From: CBDFNC01 sp965249895
Lineage (GTDB): Bacteria > Pseudomonadota > Gammaproteobacteria > Enterobacterales > CBDFNC01
Length of the DNA stretch: 64,000 nt
Direction of reading: 5' to 3'
Assembly: GCA_965249895.1 (NCBI GenBank)
Contig: CBDFNC010000004.1
Coordinates: 1,240,001-1,304,000 of the forward strand
Shown: piece by piece, positions 7,471-15,796 of the stretch
How positions within the stretch are numbered: the first letter of the stretch is position 1
Layout of the letters: each line of letters begins with the position of its first letter
Notes under the pieces: generated by a model
What the model was told of the DNA's origin: nothing
The model's database searches: none
The model's input: the letters and a program-made list of their open reading frames with translations, nothing else
Program-made: the position numbers and the translations under genes

Positions 7471-9047
7471 CTGCCTCTTGATCACATCTTTTTGTGATGT
7501 TTATTTTACTTATTGGAGAAGCCCTTTCTCCTGCATATCTCGCGCCGCTTGCTTACCCGCCACGCGCTCCTGTAGCTTGGCCCATCCCTTCCAAAGCGTA
7601 TCCCAGCCCGCTACGCCTGTACCCTTGGTATCTGTGAACCCTCCCATCTTAGCCAGCGCTAGGTAGGCCCATTGCAGTGTCGGTGGACTTTCCAGTTTGA
7701 CCTCTTCACCTTGCAAAAAGGCGAGCAGCCGCCATTCATCTTCCGTCATCACCTTGTCACAGGGCATGCTGGCAACTTGCTCCGCTTCATCCACTAACCC
7801 CTCGCTTTTTAACAGATACGGTAACGTAAAACTCTCCCTCAACTGCATCAGCCGCACCGCAACAAAACCCAGGATTGATAACATACGCTCTAAGTTTTCT
7901 GGCGTAACCATCCGTTGCTCTTCCGCTTTGCAGCCTGTTTTCCAGGCCTTATGAAAATCTTCTATTCGCCAACGCGCTGCGTAGATGCGTATCACTTTAA
8001 GCGCTGCTTCAAACGTATCGACAGGCTCTGTCGTGAGCAAGAGCCAGCGCAATCCTTCTACGCCAGAAGGCGGCGAAACCTCTTCCGCCAATACCGCGTT
8101 CAGCCGTACCTCTTTTTCTTTTCGCTTGAACACAATCTCTGAAACGCTTTTTAGTGATAATTTGGCTGTGCGGGAAGGTCGATTTTTCGCTTTACCGTTT
8201 TTGCCTTTCATTCCTTTTTGCGGGATCTGAACCTGATACCCCCCCTAACTCAGGCTGAGCTTGAAGATGGCTGCACAGTTAGGCATTCGCTTCCTCAACC
8301 GCTCTTAGGTGTTTAGCCCGCATCACAAAGCGCTCACCGTTACTTAACTTATATGCCAGATAGTCGTAAATATCGGCTTCCCTGTCACAGACAGAGATCA
8401 CACTGTGCATCTGCTCCGCAAACAGCTCACTACAGCGTTCTGAGGCATATTGCCACTTCCCACTTTCCTTTAAATCAGCGAGTTTTGGGTCATCTGGCCG
8501 ACACCACCATTCCTGATGCGCCAGCCCCAAAGTCTGCATGGTCTGCGCATTCAGTAAGAGCACCGAATGAACCCACCATCCCCGCGCTTTATCGATGACC
8601 TTGCCCAGCTTACCGAGCTGCGCTGCGCTTTGGTGTCGAAAGCTCGCCGAGGTGGTATCTTCAAGCGCTAAGATCTCTTCTATATCACTGTCAATAATGT
8701 CTTTCACGGTTGCCTTAAAGCCTGCAGCTCTAACTGCTGCTGGTTGTACATTTGTGTTACGCATAAAGCGGTAAGCCCCTTCCACGGCGATGGCATCGCC
8801 TTCACATGACGCAGCAAGCGATTGGCCTGTATGGCGGGCTAGTCCTTCGGCAATTTTCACTAATCGCTTAGTGAGCCGCTTGTCTCCCAATGCCGCCTTG
8901 CTGAATAAATTGCCAGCCCATGTTGTTGCATTATGCAGTGCCTGTAACATCTTTGCTTATTCCTACCGTTCAGATTCTGGAGATCTGATCGACGAAGCCG
9001 CAAAAAGTTCAATTTTTTTTGGTTGATGACTTATGCACAAGAGACAG
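7471..9047 (-). mobile_element. IS4-family element, IS50-like, inactive
   Basis: The 1,577-bp element has ends CTGCCTCTTGATCACA at 7471 and, on the other strand, CTGTCTCTTGTGCATAAG ending at 9047. These resemble the inside and outside ends of IS50. No 9-bp target duplication flanks it (CCACAGAAG against GTCTTACGG), so one side has been rearranged, consistent with different remnants (IS66 left, integrase right) on its two sides. A 121-bp tail of a second copy is at 1789-1909. Confidence 0.85.
7510..8950 (-). pseudogene. IS4-family (Tn5-like) transposase with nonsense mutation and frameshift
   Basis: The N-terminal half (8279-8950, MLQALHNATTWAG...) carries the DNA-binding region and the first two catalytic acids (ALEDTTSASF and VCDREADIYDYL). 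The C-terminal half (7510-8211) carries the YREK-like block RWRIEDFHKAWK with the third acid. The halves are separated by a TAA directly after ...EEANA and by a run of seven G where six would keep frame. Reading through the stop and dropping one G gives a continuous Tn5-type protein of roughly 480 residues. Two lesions make functional transposition from this copy unlikely. Confidence 0.85.
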
Positions 9048-9054
9048 GTCTTAC

Positions 9055-9166
9055 GGTGTGCATTTACTGCGTCATTCAGCGGCAACTTCACTTCTTAGAA
9101 ATGGTGCGACCTTAGAAACTGAAGTGGCTATAGTTTTCCGGACACACAATACGGGTAGTATCTACC
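9055..9166 (+). pseudogene. Tyrosine-recombinase (integrase) C-terminal remnant
   Basis: Only a short catalytic-domain fragment survives between two mobile elements. The frame from 9055 reads GVHLLRHSAATSLLRNGAT, which contains the box II HxxRH motif of tyrosine recombinases. LETEVAIVFRTHNTGSIY follows, where the family usually has LGH/RHSSxxTTxxY. The upstream part is cut by the IS4 element at 9047. The catalytic Tyr region falls on the 8-bp target duplicated by the IS insertion at 9167, and the continuation after 10900 soon reaches stops. It points to a former genomic island or integron-like element here. Confidence 0.65.
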
Positions 9167-10891
9167 GGGACTGATCAAGTTCCAGCCGTTTGGGGTCACA
9201 AAACCAATAGCTCCTCTCCAATTCAGCGAATGCTGGATCAGATCAATAAGTAATCAGTTTGGCTTGCCTGTTGCCAGGCTAAAATCAGTGGCTGAGCTTA
9301 CTCGCTGGAAAACCAAGCAGTGTCAGCCAGTCGGTCACCTTTTCTCCCGTCAGCAACTCATGGGCTGACTGACCTTTGTGACGTCCCCAGCGCTTTTCCC
9401 GCAGGTTGTACCAAGCCCTGAACAGCTCCAGAAACGCTTGGTTTACGCCCTTTCTGGCATACAGATAAGTGCGTAAGGTGGCGTTAAAGCCTTCAATGGC
9501 ACTGGACGCGCGGTGACGTTTGGTGAGCAACATTTCCACCTCCTGCATCAGCCGCTCACAGCGTGTTTCATCCAACTGTTGGGTCAACAGGTGGTAGCTG
9601 CCGAGCATTTCCTGAATAAGCCGCTGTTGCTTGTGCTTCCCGGCCTTTGCTAATTCACGTCGGCACTCAAAGAAGCGGCAAGCCAGCTCAACCGGCTGCT
9701 GAGAATAACGTGCAATACAGTCTTGCAACTTATCATGGAGCGCTTGGGTGGCCAGAGTGAGGCCATCCAGGCGGTTTACCAGATAAGTCGCCGCCTTGTT
9801 GCATTCCTTATGCGCCGCCCTGCGCAGTAATAGCGTGGCCTGAGCCAGCTTAGTCTGAGCCATTTCAGTTGTCATTAGCTCACCGGTCTTTCGGCAAACG
9901 CAGCTTAAGGTGGCGTGAAGAAGGTGCAAAGCCCGTTCAGCATGCTCATAGCGCTCGATAGCCTTATCGCATTGGTTATCCGCACGTAACCATTGACCGA
10001 ACGTATCATCCGGGTCTTCTGCTATGGTGGGGCTGATGGCCTGGTAAGCCTTTTCTTCCTGAAAAATGTAATAGTAAGCACGTTGCTCAACCCTGCGCAC
10101 CGCCTTGGCTGCGATATACAGGGCATGAAAAATATCATCACGTTGCTGTGCCTGATCGAAAACCGTTGTGACACCTGCGGCTATCCCTTTGGCGCCGTCT
10201 TTGACGATGTGTTTTGGCATCATCCCCTGAGCAGCAGCTTGCTGGAGTACTCTGGCCCAGGTTTTTCCATCACGCTGTTGCTCGTGAGACAGGCAGAACA
10301 GGTAGCCGGAATCCAGGTCAACACCCGCCAGCACAGGGTCGCCCTGACTGAACATTTCATCCACGGCACCGCTCTGGATGGTTGATAATGGCACCGTTCG
10401 GTTGAAGTCTGCGGCATTTTTCTGTGCCTCGGCAATGACCCCTTGGATATAGCCATAGCTGACTTTACAGCCGGGATACAGCAGAGGAATAAGTGCCTCA
10501 ATACTGCGAATAGAATTGGGTGCAGTGATGGTTAACGCAACAATACTGCGGCGCAGGTGTGGAACATCCACATCAAGCGTCGCGATACAATCCGGCTCAC
10601 TTTGCGCGTTGACGAGGGCATCGAACGCAGCCTGGGCAGCCCCACGGGCGGTATAGACAGCCTTGCGGGATATACCGAATTCATCGGATAAGGCGGTGAT
10701 ATCACCATGGGCTTGTAAAATGGCGCTCTTTGCGAGAAGATCGAGTTTGTCTGAGGAGCTAAGTGGTGTTCGGTCTAGTATTGGCATTCTGTCGTTTTTG
10801 TAGTTGTTTTTGGCGAAGTGATTATCTCAAATAACAGACCTTATCTCCTCAGATTTCTCCTCTCATTTGTTACCCAGGTTTGATGGGTTCC
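9167..10891 (-). mobile_element. Complete insertion sequence copy B, 1,725 bp, with 8-bp target duplication
   Basis: The termini are GGGACTGATCAA at 9167 and, on the other strand, GGAACCCATCAA ending at 10891. They form an imperfect inverted repeat with 9 of 12 bases matching. The flanks are TATCTACC at 9159-9166 and TATCTACC at 10892-10899, a perfect 8-bp target duplication that fixes both ends. The element inserted into an integrase remnant. One transposase gene fills it. Copy A at 1-1534 is inverted relative to it. Confidence 0.93.
9285..10787 (-). CDS. DDE-type transposase, 500 aa, apparently intact
   Basis: The ORF starts at an ATG (MPILDRTPLSSSDKLDLLA) and fills the complete IS. The N-terminus has a helix-turn-helix-like stretch (DEFGISRKAVYTARGAAQ, near residues 35-52). 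Candidate DDE residues are Asp in AVDEMFSQGDP, Asp in VKDGAKG and Glu in SSAIEGFNATLR. The sequence between the second and third acids is rich in Cys, His and Arg (for example CVCRKTGE) and helical. It is nearly identical to the protein at 1-1416, with scattered substitutions. Since both element ends and the target duplication are intact, this copy may be active and could supply transposase for the MITE at 7217-7403. The family is unassigned. Confidence 0.9.
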   Translation of the reverse strand: MPILDRTPLSSSDKLDLLAKSAILQAHGDITALSDEFGISRKAVYTARGAAQAAFDALVNAQSEPDCIATLDVDVPHLRRSIVALTITAPNSIRSIEALIPLLYPGCKVSYGYIQGVIAEAQKNAADFNRTVPLSTIQSGAVDEMFSQGDPVLAGVDLDSGYLFCLSHEQQRDGKTWARVLQQAAAQGMMPKHIVKDGAKGIAAGVTTVFDQAQQRDDIFHALYIAAKAVRRVEQRAYYYIFQEEKAYQAISPTIAEDPDDTFGQWLRADNQCDKAIERYEHAERALHLLHATLSCVCRKTGELMTTEMAQTKLAQATLLLRRAAHKECNKAATYLVNRLDGLTLATQALHDKLQDCIARYSQQPVELACRFFECRRELAKAGKHKQQRLIQEMLGSYHLLTQQLDETRCERLMQEVEMLLTKRHRASSAIEGFNATLRTYLYARKGVNQAFLELFRAWYNLREKRWGRHKGQSAHELLTGEKVTDWLTLLGFPASKLSH

Positions 10892-10899
10892 TATCTACC

Positions 10900-11305
10900 T
10901 TAGAAAATAAGTGCAGGTGTGGCTCAATAGACAAGAAAGCAAGTAATGCTCTTGTTGCGAACGGCAAAATATCGTTAATACAGTTAATCCCTTAAGTTGC
11001 TAGCTGAATAGACCAGCATTTGTAGCCAGAAATCTGCATCACAGTTTTTTGTCCCTACTTGTAGGGGGAATCCCCTCGATAAGAGACTACGGGCACCAAA
11101 ATGCATTGCTTAACCCCATTATAAAATATCTTGCTAGCCTCTAGTAACGTAATTATAGAAAGGCTTCCAGGTCTACTCTCTGTGGGCGATGAGTGTGCAA
11201 ATTTGGTCAGACTTCATTGTAATTATCCCATTAAGAACAGGCATAGTGCTGGCTATTCAGTAACCAAATTGATCAAACTATATTGTCTTCCCTCAGCAGC
11301 TATGG
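10900..11305. other. Gene-free stretch downstream of IS copy B
   Basis: The first bases continue the decayed integrase reading frame but quickly reach stops. Near 11170-11300 there are weak traces of an IS3-type orfA upstream of the recognisable part. Nothing else could be supported. Confidence 0.35.
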
Positions 11306-11545
11306 ATGGAAAAAGAAATCTTAAAGAAAGCCAATGATTTCTTCACGAAAGAAATGAAATAAATTGTCGATATATTCGAGAAAACCGTTCTAAATATTCC
11401 ACAAAACTACTTCGCAGAGAGCTTCGGATAAGCCGAAGTACATTCTATGATTGGTTAACCCGGCCCACTAAAGTTATTAGCGAGCAAGAGACTTTATTAC
11501 CCATCCACAGGTACGGAAGAAAGAGCGCGATTAGCTTAAGAAATA
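11306..11545 (+). pseudogene. IS3-family orfA/orfB remnant
   Basis: From 11306 the frame reads MEKEILKKANDFFTKEMK and stops at 11362, the typical end of IS3-family orfA (leucine-zipper tail). The next frame reads CRYIRENRSKYSTKLLRREL and ISRSTFYDWLTRP, the typical start of orfB (IS150/IS3-like: HRSxYPVxxLCxxLxVSRSxYYxW). The DDE catalytic core is absent and sequence homology fades after about 11545. It is a short relic. Confidence 0.7.
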
Positions 11546-11564
11546 ACCGCGCATTTTATTGCCC

Positions 11565-12419
11565 TTAAGGGGCGTGAGATAAATCGCAACTGCGTTGAAT
11601 ATACGTCAGGCTTTGCTGTAATACGGATTTTATTTCATCCAGGCTCACAGGCGTCCTGTCTCTCACAGGTAACGTATCTTTTCGTCGAAACATACGCAGG
11701 GGCTTTTCAATACTAAAGGGAATATCCCGCTGATCCAGTAAACGAAGTAGCTCAGGGTAATTAATAATACCCTGCCCCAATGCAGGAAAAGTGAAACTGT
11801 CATCATTCACAGCAACATCTTTTACATGAAAATGTCGGCAAAAAGGCAAAGCGTCTTTTGCTTCTTTACTCGGGCTCAGGTTAGGCACGAGAGAAACTGA
11901 GTTGCCAGGGTCGAAGTTTATCGCTACCGCGTCGTGGCCAATTTCATTTAACATCTGTACGCCATGCTCGAGCGAGGCAAAGGCGTTAAAGTTCACGTCA
12001 CCGCCATTTTCAATACAGATAATACAATCGTGTTGCTCAGCATAGGGAGCCAGCTGGCTCAAGTTATCTACTATTTTCTGCCAGTCACTGGCAGGGCCGG
12101 TACAGGTATTTAGGTAGTTCACCCCAAGTTCGGCAGCGAAACGGATCCGCATTTTAAACAGCTCAACCGTATCCTTATGAGCCAGGCTCATGGTACAACC
12201 AAGGGCATCTGTGCGCAGACCTTCTTTACTCAACAAGCCGTTCAGGTGCTGGGCGTGAGCCGATGAAAACATATCATCATCCAATTGACCTACGTAACCC
12301 TGATTAAATGCAAATTCAACCTTACTAATACCCAGTTCACGAATCGTTTTTAGTGATATTTTTAAATCATGGCCATCAAAAATAGCTGTATTAATGGCAA
12401 TTTTATCCATCACACTCAT
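11565..12419 (-). CDS. Sugar-phosphate isomerase/epimerase, xylose-isomerase-like TIM barrel
   Basis: The 284-residue protein belongs to the AP-endonuclease-2/xylose-isomerase-like TIM-barrel superfamily. This includes hydroxypyruvate isomerase, tagatose epimerase and 2-oxo-tetronate isomerase. Metal-ligand-like residues are visible: IENGGD (Glu near 138), NFDPGNS (Asp near 170), HFHVKD (His near 195) and the late Glu in FSIEKPLR. The ATG at 12419 has AGGA eight bases upstream. It is the last gene of the carbohydrate cluster, 33 bp after the AEC transporter. The substrate is unknown; a tetrulose or oxo-tetronate epimerisation or isomerisation would suit the context. No intact downstream partner was seen. 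Confidence 0.75.
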   Translation of the reverse strand: MSVMDKIAINTAIFDGHDLKISLKTIRELGISKVEFAFNQGYVGQLDDDMFSSAHAQHLNGLLSKEGLRTDALGCTMSLAHKDTVELFKMRIRFAAELGVNYLNTCTGPASDWQKIVDNLSQLAPYAEQHDCIICIENGGDVNFNAFASLEHGVQMLNEIGHDAVAINFDPGNSVSLVPNLSPSKEAKDALPFCRHFHVKDVAVNDDSFTFPALGQGIINYPELLRLLDQRDIPFSIEKPLRMFRRKDTLPVRDRTPVSLDEIKSVLQQSLTYIQRSCDLSHAP

Positions 12420-12452
12420 GAGAATTTCCTTTTTAAGTTCAACATCCCTTTA

Positions 12453-13370
12453 TCAAGCAGTTACAAACACCTGATTTAACAAGAGTATCCAAATATTGAT
12501 GGTTAGCAGAGAACACGCTGTGCTCAGCATTATTACGCTTGCCGTATTCTCCAGTGAAGCTTGGAATTTGTCGGCATATAAATAGGCATTAATTCCTGTT
12601 GGCAAACTCGCGACTATGATTGCAACCTTAACGGTGACAGGATCCAATTGGAAAAAAACCAGAATAACCAGTAATAGCAGCGCCGGAAAAACCACCAGCT
12701 TCACAGCTAATAAATGAGCGACGCGCCGTACAATGGACAAGCGCAAAGGGTAAAAGCCCAGGCTCGCGCCAAGAGCTATTAAGATCATAGGTAACGCAAG
12801 CTGACTTAATAAATCTAACGTGTGGGTTACTTCATTGGGTAACCTAATATTTGCCAGATTAAAAATCAGCCCCGCCATAATAGCTAACAGCACAGGATCT
12901 TTGGCTATTTTACTGAATATGGGTTCACTTATTGTCGTTGTTAGTGACAGCCAGATATTAAATCCAGGCAAAACAAACATCAGATTCAGGGCAATAAGCG
13001 CCATTAAGGTAACCTGTGCTTGCTCACCAAAAAGCGCAAATACTAGCGGCACACCTATGCCTACTGCATTTGGGTATAAGGCCGAAAGCGCATTAACCCC
13101 CGAAGTAACCTTGGTCAGTTGATATTTACCTTGCTGCCAAACTAATAGGACAAAAAGGCCAACTAACACTCCGTAATACGCCACAAATAAACCAGGCTCT
13201 GGTAACTGAGATAAATCGGCTTGATAAAGCGCATTAAAAAACAAGCAAGGCATCAAAAAACGAAAGGCAAGAGTACGTACCTTGGTTGCCAACGCTTCGG
13301 ATACTTTGCTGCAAGTTTTCACCAGTAGAAAGCCAATTAGAATCCAAATAATCAGCTTCAACTGCAGCAT
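12453..13370 (-). CDS. AEC-family permease (auxin efflux carrier-like)
   Basis: About 306 residues with some ten hydrophobic helices arranged in two five-helix halves, typical of the AEC family (bile/arsenite/riboflavin transporter clan). Characterised bacterial members move dicarboxylates such as malate or malonate. The ATG at 13370 (MLQLKLIIWILIGFLLVK) lies 2 bp after the stop of the isomerase gene. The longer frame starting at 13418 would overlap that gene by 46 bp and add a hydrophilic stretch, so I reject it. The close spacing puts it in the carbohydrate operon, where it may export or import an acidic intermediate. Substrate unknown. Confidence 0.75.
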   Translation of the reverse strand: MLQLKLIIWILIGFLLVKTCSKVSEALATKVRTLAFRFLMPCLFFNALYQADLSQLPEPGLFVAYYGVLVGLFVLLVWQQGKYQLTKVTSGVNALSALYPNAVGIGVPLVFALFGEQAQVTLMALIALNLMFVLPGFNIWLSLTTTISEPIFSKIAKDPVLLAIMAGLIFNLANIRLPNEVTHTLDLLSQLALPMILIALGASLGFYPLRLSIVRRVAHLLAVKLVVFPALLLLVILVFFQLDPVTVKVAIIVASLPTGINAYLYADKFQASLENTASVIMLSTACSLLTINIWILLLNQVFVTA

Positions 13371-13372
13371 AG

Positions 13373-14152
13373 TTATTGCTTGTGAATATGAGCTTGAGCT
13401 ATATCCAGTAGCCGGCAAAACCCCTCGACTTGCCAGGCGGCCCGGCCCACAAAAAGCCCATCAATATTGGTTTTCGCTAGTAACGACGCTGCGTTTTCCT
13501 GGTTAACGCTACCGCCATATACAATCACCATTTTGTTGGCCGTTTCCTCGCAATATAACTGCAACAAGGCACTACGGATGGCTGCATGCACGGCTTCAGC
13601 TTCTTCAGGACTGGCAACCGAGCCGTGCTCACCAATCGCCCAGACAGGCTCATAAGCTAGAATGACCTTGGTTGCTTGGGCCTTTGGTACCTGAAAAAGG
13701 GCTATTTTCACTTGTCTGACGACACTTTCTACAGACACACCCCACAGCTTTTCCTCTTGGGTATCCCCTATACAAACCACGGGCTGTAAACCGTGCTTTA
13801 GCGCTGCCAAGACCTTTAAATTCACTCTTTCATCTGTTTCAGCAAACAGGGCGCGACGCTCGGAATGGCCAATTTCAACCAAACTCGCGCCGCAATCTTT
13901 TAACATAAGGGGCGAAATTTCCCCTGTGTATGCGCCTGCGTCCTGCCAGCACATATTTTGCCCGCCCAGTTTTATCCGGTAGTCAGACAGCTGGTTCGCC
14001 ACTTGCGAGATATAAGGAAACGGCGGAATAACAAATGGTTGAATAGCGGGTTCGAGATTTTCCATCCGCGCGGCTAAAGCCGATGCAAACGCATCGGCCT
14101 CAGCGCTGGTTTTATTCATTTTCCAGCTTGTTCCAATCCAGATGGGTTTCAC
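13373..14152 (-). CDS. Triose-phosphate-isomerase family protein, probable L-erythrulose-1-phosphate isomerase
   Basis: 259 residues, TPI fold. Active-site elements are Lys11 in GTSWKMNK, His96 in EIGHSERR and Glu168 in AYEPVWAIG; the phosphate-binding loop is YGGSVN. Housekeeping TPI starts with GNWKMNG. The variant GTSWKMN is what I recall from the EryH/LerI subgroup that converts L-erythrulose-1-phosphate to D-erythrulose-4-phosphate; this recollection was not checked by search. The start is GTG, overlapping the dhaL stop as GTGA, which indicates translational coupling. Placement between a DhaK/DhaL-type kinase and, farther upstream, an RpiB-type isomerase supports a tetrulose pathway. A second glycolytic TPI remains the alternative. 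Confidence 0.8.
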   Translation of the reverse strand: MKPIWIGTSWKMNKTSAEADAFASALAARMENLEPAIQPFVIPPFPYISQVANQLSDYRIKLGGQNMCWQDAGAYTGEISPLMLKDCGASLVEIGHSERRALFAETDERVNLKVLAALKHGLQPVVCIGDTQEEKLWGVSVESVVRQVKIALFQVPKAQATKVILAYEPVWAIGEHGSVASPEEAEAVHAAIRSALLQLYCEETANKMVIVYGGSVNQENAASLLAKTNIDGLFVGRAAWQVEGFCRLLDIAQAHIHKQ

Positions 14153-14781
14153 GCGGCCACCAGTGTATCGTTAAAATCACACATAAACTGAAGGATCAAG
14201 GCCATAGATACGGCGCCTGGATCCGGGTGCCCGAGTGAACGCTCACCTAAGGTTTTTGCTTTACCTGTAGTGGCTATCATATCTTTGGTGGCTTCCACCC
14301 CTTCATGCGCAGCAGCCGCTACCTTATCGATGGCTTGCTCAAACTGGGCATCCAGGGTTTTGGATTTTTCAACCGCCGCCACTAGAGCATCAATCATGGT
14401 TTTCGCACCGGGCTGTGCGCCGCCTCGTTTATAGACACCCGCTAAACCTGCTTCTAAAAAGGTGGCTAGTACTGGCGTTGTCAGCTCCGGCTCACCTTTA
14501 ATGGCTTTTCCTCCGGCACGGAACAAGGTGCCAAATATCGCACCCGATGCACCGCCCATGGTTGACATCAACGTGGTGCCGATTTGCACCATAAGGTGGC
14601 CTATGTCAGTGGCTTGAAACTCATCACTTAACTGTGCTGCGACCGCTTTAAAGCCACGCTCCATACCTATACCATGATCGCCGTCACCGATGGCCTGATC
14701 CAATTTAGTCAGCGTCGGCTCACTTGCAACGATTTCCAAGGAGACGTGTTTCATCATAGATGTTGCTAACTCGAGATTCAT
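14149..14781 (-). CDS. dhaL: DhaL-type kinase subunit (nucleotide-binding)
   Basis: 210 residues from the ATG at 14781, which has AAGGAAG seven bases upstream and follows the dhaK stop by 2 bp. A longer frame to 14811 would overlap dhaK and is unlikely. The DhaL fold is an eight-helix barrel whose Mg-nucleotide site includes the Asp residues of GDGDHGIGM (near residues 34-42); STMGGASGAIFGTLF and GGAQPGAKTMID are family motifs. DhaK and DhaL are separate here, with no DhaM or PTS proteins nearby. Either the pair uses ATP directly, as two-gene tetrulose kinases do, or it depends on a PTS protein elsewhere. I infer phosphorylation of a tetrulose (L-erythrulose) or dihydroxyacetone. Confidence 0.85.
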   Translation of the reverse strand: MNLELATSMMKHVSLEIVASEPTLTKLDQAIGDGDHGIGMERGFKAVAAQLSDEFQATDIGHLMVQIGTTLMSTMGGASGAIFGTLFRAGGKAIKGEPELTTPVLATFLEAGLAGVYKRGGAQPGAKTMIDALVAAVEKSKTLDAQFEQAIDKVAAAAHEGVEATKDMIATTGKAKTLGERSLGHPDPGAVSMALILQFMCDFNDTLVAA

Positions 14782-14783
14782 GG

Positions 14784-15785
14784 TTACTTCCTTAACGCAA
14801 ATGATTGACACGGTAGGTCATAAAGTCGTTTGAGCTCTTCATCCAGTTTCATCAAGGTAATTGAATAACCGGACATTTCTTGTGACGTGCAGTAGTTACC
14901 CACAAGGGTATCGTGAACCCTAATGCCTCGTTCGGCGAGTAACTGGTGCACCTTACGGTTAGCGATGAACAACTCCATGTAGGTTGAAGCGCCTAAATTA
15001 TTGACCAATAAACACACTTCATCGCCTTGAACAAAAGGCAAATCATTACACAATTGCTCGATGAGATCTGTCGCCACTTCGTCGGCGGACTTCATTTTTT
15101 CTCGTGATACCCCGGGCTCACCATGTAAACCCATGCCAATCTCCAGCTCGTCGTCTGGAAGCTCAAAATTAAAGCTGTTGGTTTGTGGCACTGAGCCTGC
15201 AGAAAGGGCCACACCAATGGAACGTGTATTGTCCCGGGCCTTTTCTGTGGCGGCAACAACCTGGTCGAAATCACTATATTGCTCGGAAGCCGCACCGGCT
15301 ATTTTCAGCACATAGAGATCGCCCGCCACACCGCGGCGCTCTTGAATCATATCCAGTGGCGCCGAAGCAACGTCATCCCAGACTCTGACACTATGGGTTT
15401 TAATGTCATCGTCATCGGCAAGCTCGGCGGCGATATCGAAGTTCATATTATCGCCCGCGTAATTTCCATAAACGTAAATTACGCCTTTACCGCGTTCAGC
15501 AGCTTGCGTTGTACTGACAATTACATTGGGTGTTGGCGCGGCAAACACATCCCCAAGCGCGGCGGCATCGGCCAGCCCCTGGCCAACATAACCTGCAAAC
15601 AAGGGCTCATGACCACTGCCCCCCCCAGTGACGATGGCCACCTTATCGGCTGGCATGTCATGTCGGATAGCGGCGGTGATCCCCGGCAATGCCGCTAACG
15701 TTCCATTACATGCAGCAATCAAACCTTCAAATTGTTCCAAGGCGACCAGCAGCGGATCATTAATTAACTTCTTCGGTTTACGCAT
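14784..15785 (-). CDS. dhaK: DhaK-type kinase subunit (substrate-binding)
   Basis: 333 residues, the usual DhaK length. The GGGSGHEP loop (54-61) and GNYAGDNMNFD (107-117) form the substrate pocket. His221 in GLHGEPG is the residue that binds a ketose substrate as a covalent hemiaminal in dihydroxyacetone kinase. Presence of these residues argues for a short ketose such as dihydroxyacetone or erythrulose. The ATG at 15785 follows the PdxA2-type gene by 11 bp. In mycobacteria a DhaK-type protein (LerK) phosphorylates L-erythrulose next to a TPI-like and an RpiB-like isomerase, the same company seen here. I infer the same role; dihydroxyacetone is the main alternative. Confidence 0.85.
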   Translation of the reverse strand: MRKPKKLINDPLLVALEQFEGLIAACNGTLAALPGITAAIRHDMPADKVAIVTGGGSGHEPLFAGYVGQGLADAAALGDVFAAPTPNVIVSTTQAAERGKGVIYVYGNYAGDNMNFDIAAELADDDDIKTHSVRVWDDVASAPLDMIQERRGVAGDLYVLKIAGAASEQYSDFDQVVAATEKARDNTRSIGVALSAGSVPQTNSFNFELPDDELEIGMGLHGEPGVSREKMKSADEVATDLIEQLCNDLPFVQGDEVCLLVNNLGASTYMELFIANRKVHQLLAERGIRVHDTLVGNYCTSQEMSGYSITLMKLDEELKRLYDLPCQSFALRK

Positions 15786-15796
15786 TAGTCCTCCCC

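Noticed and set aside
7462..9056. 9-bp target duplication around the IS4-family element
   Set aside because: CCACAGAAG and GTCTTACGG do not match, so no duplication is claimed.
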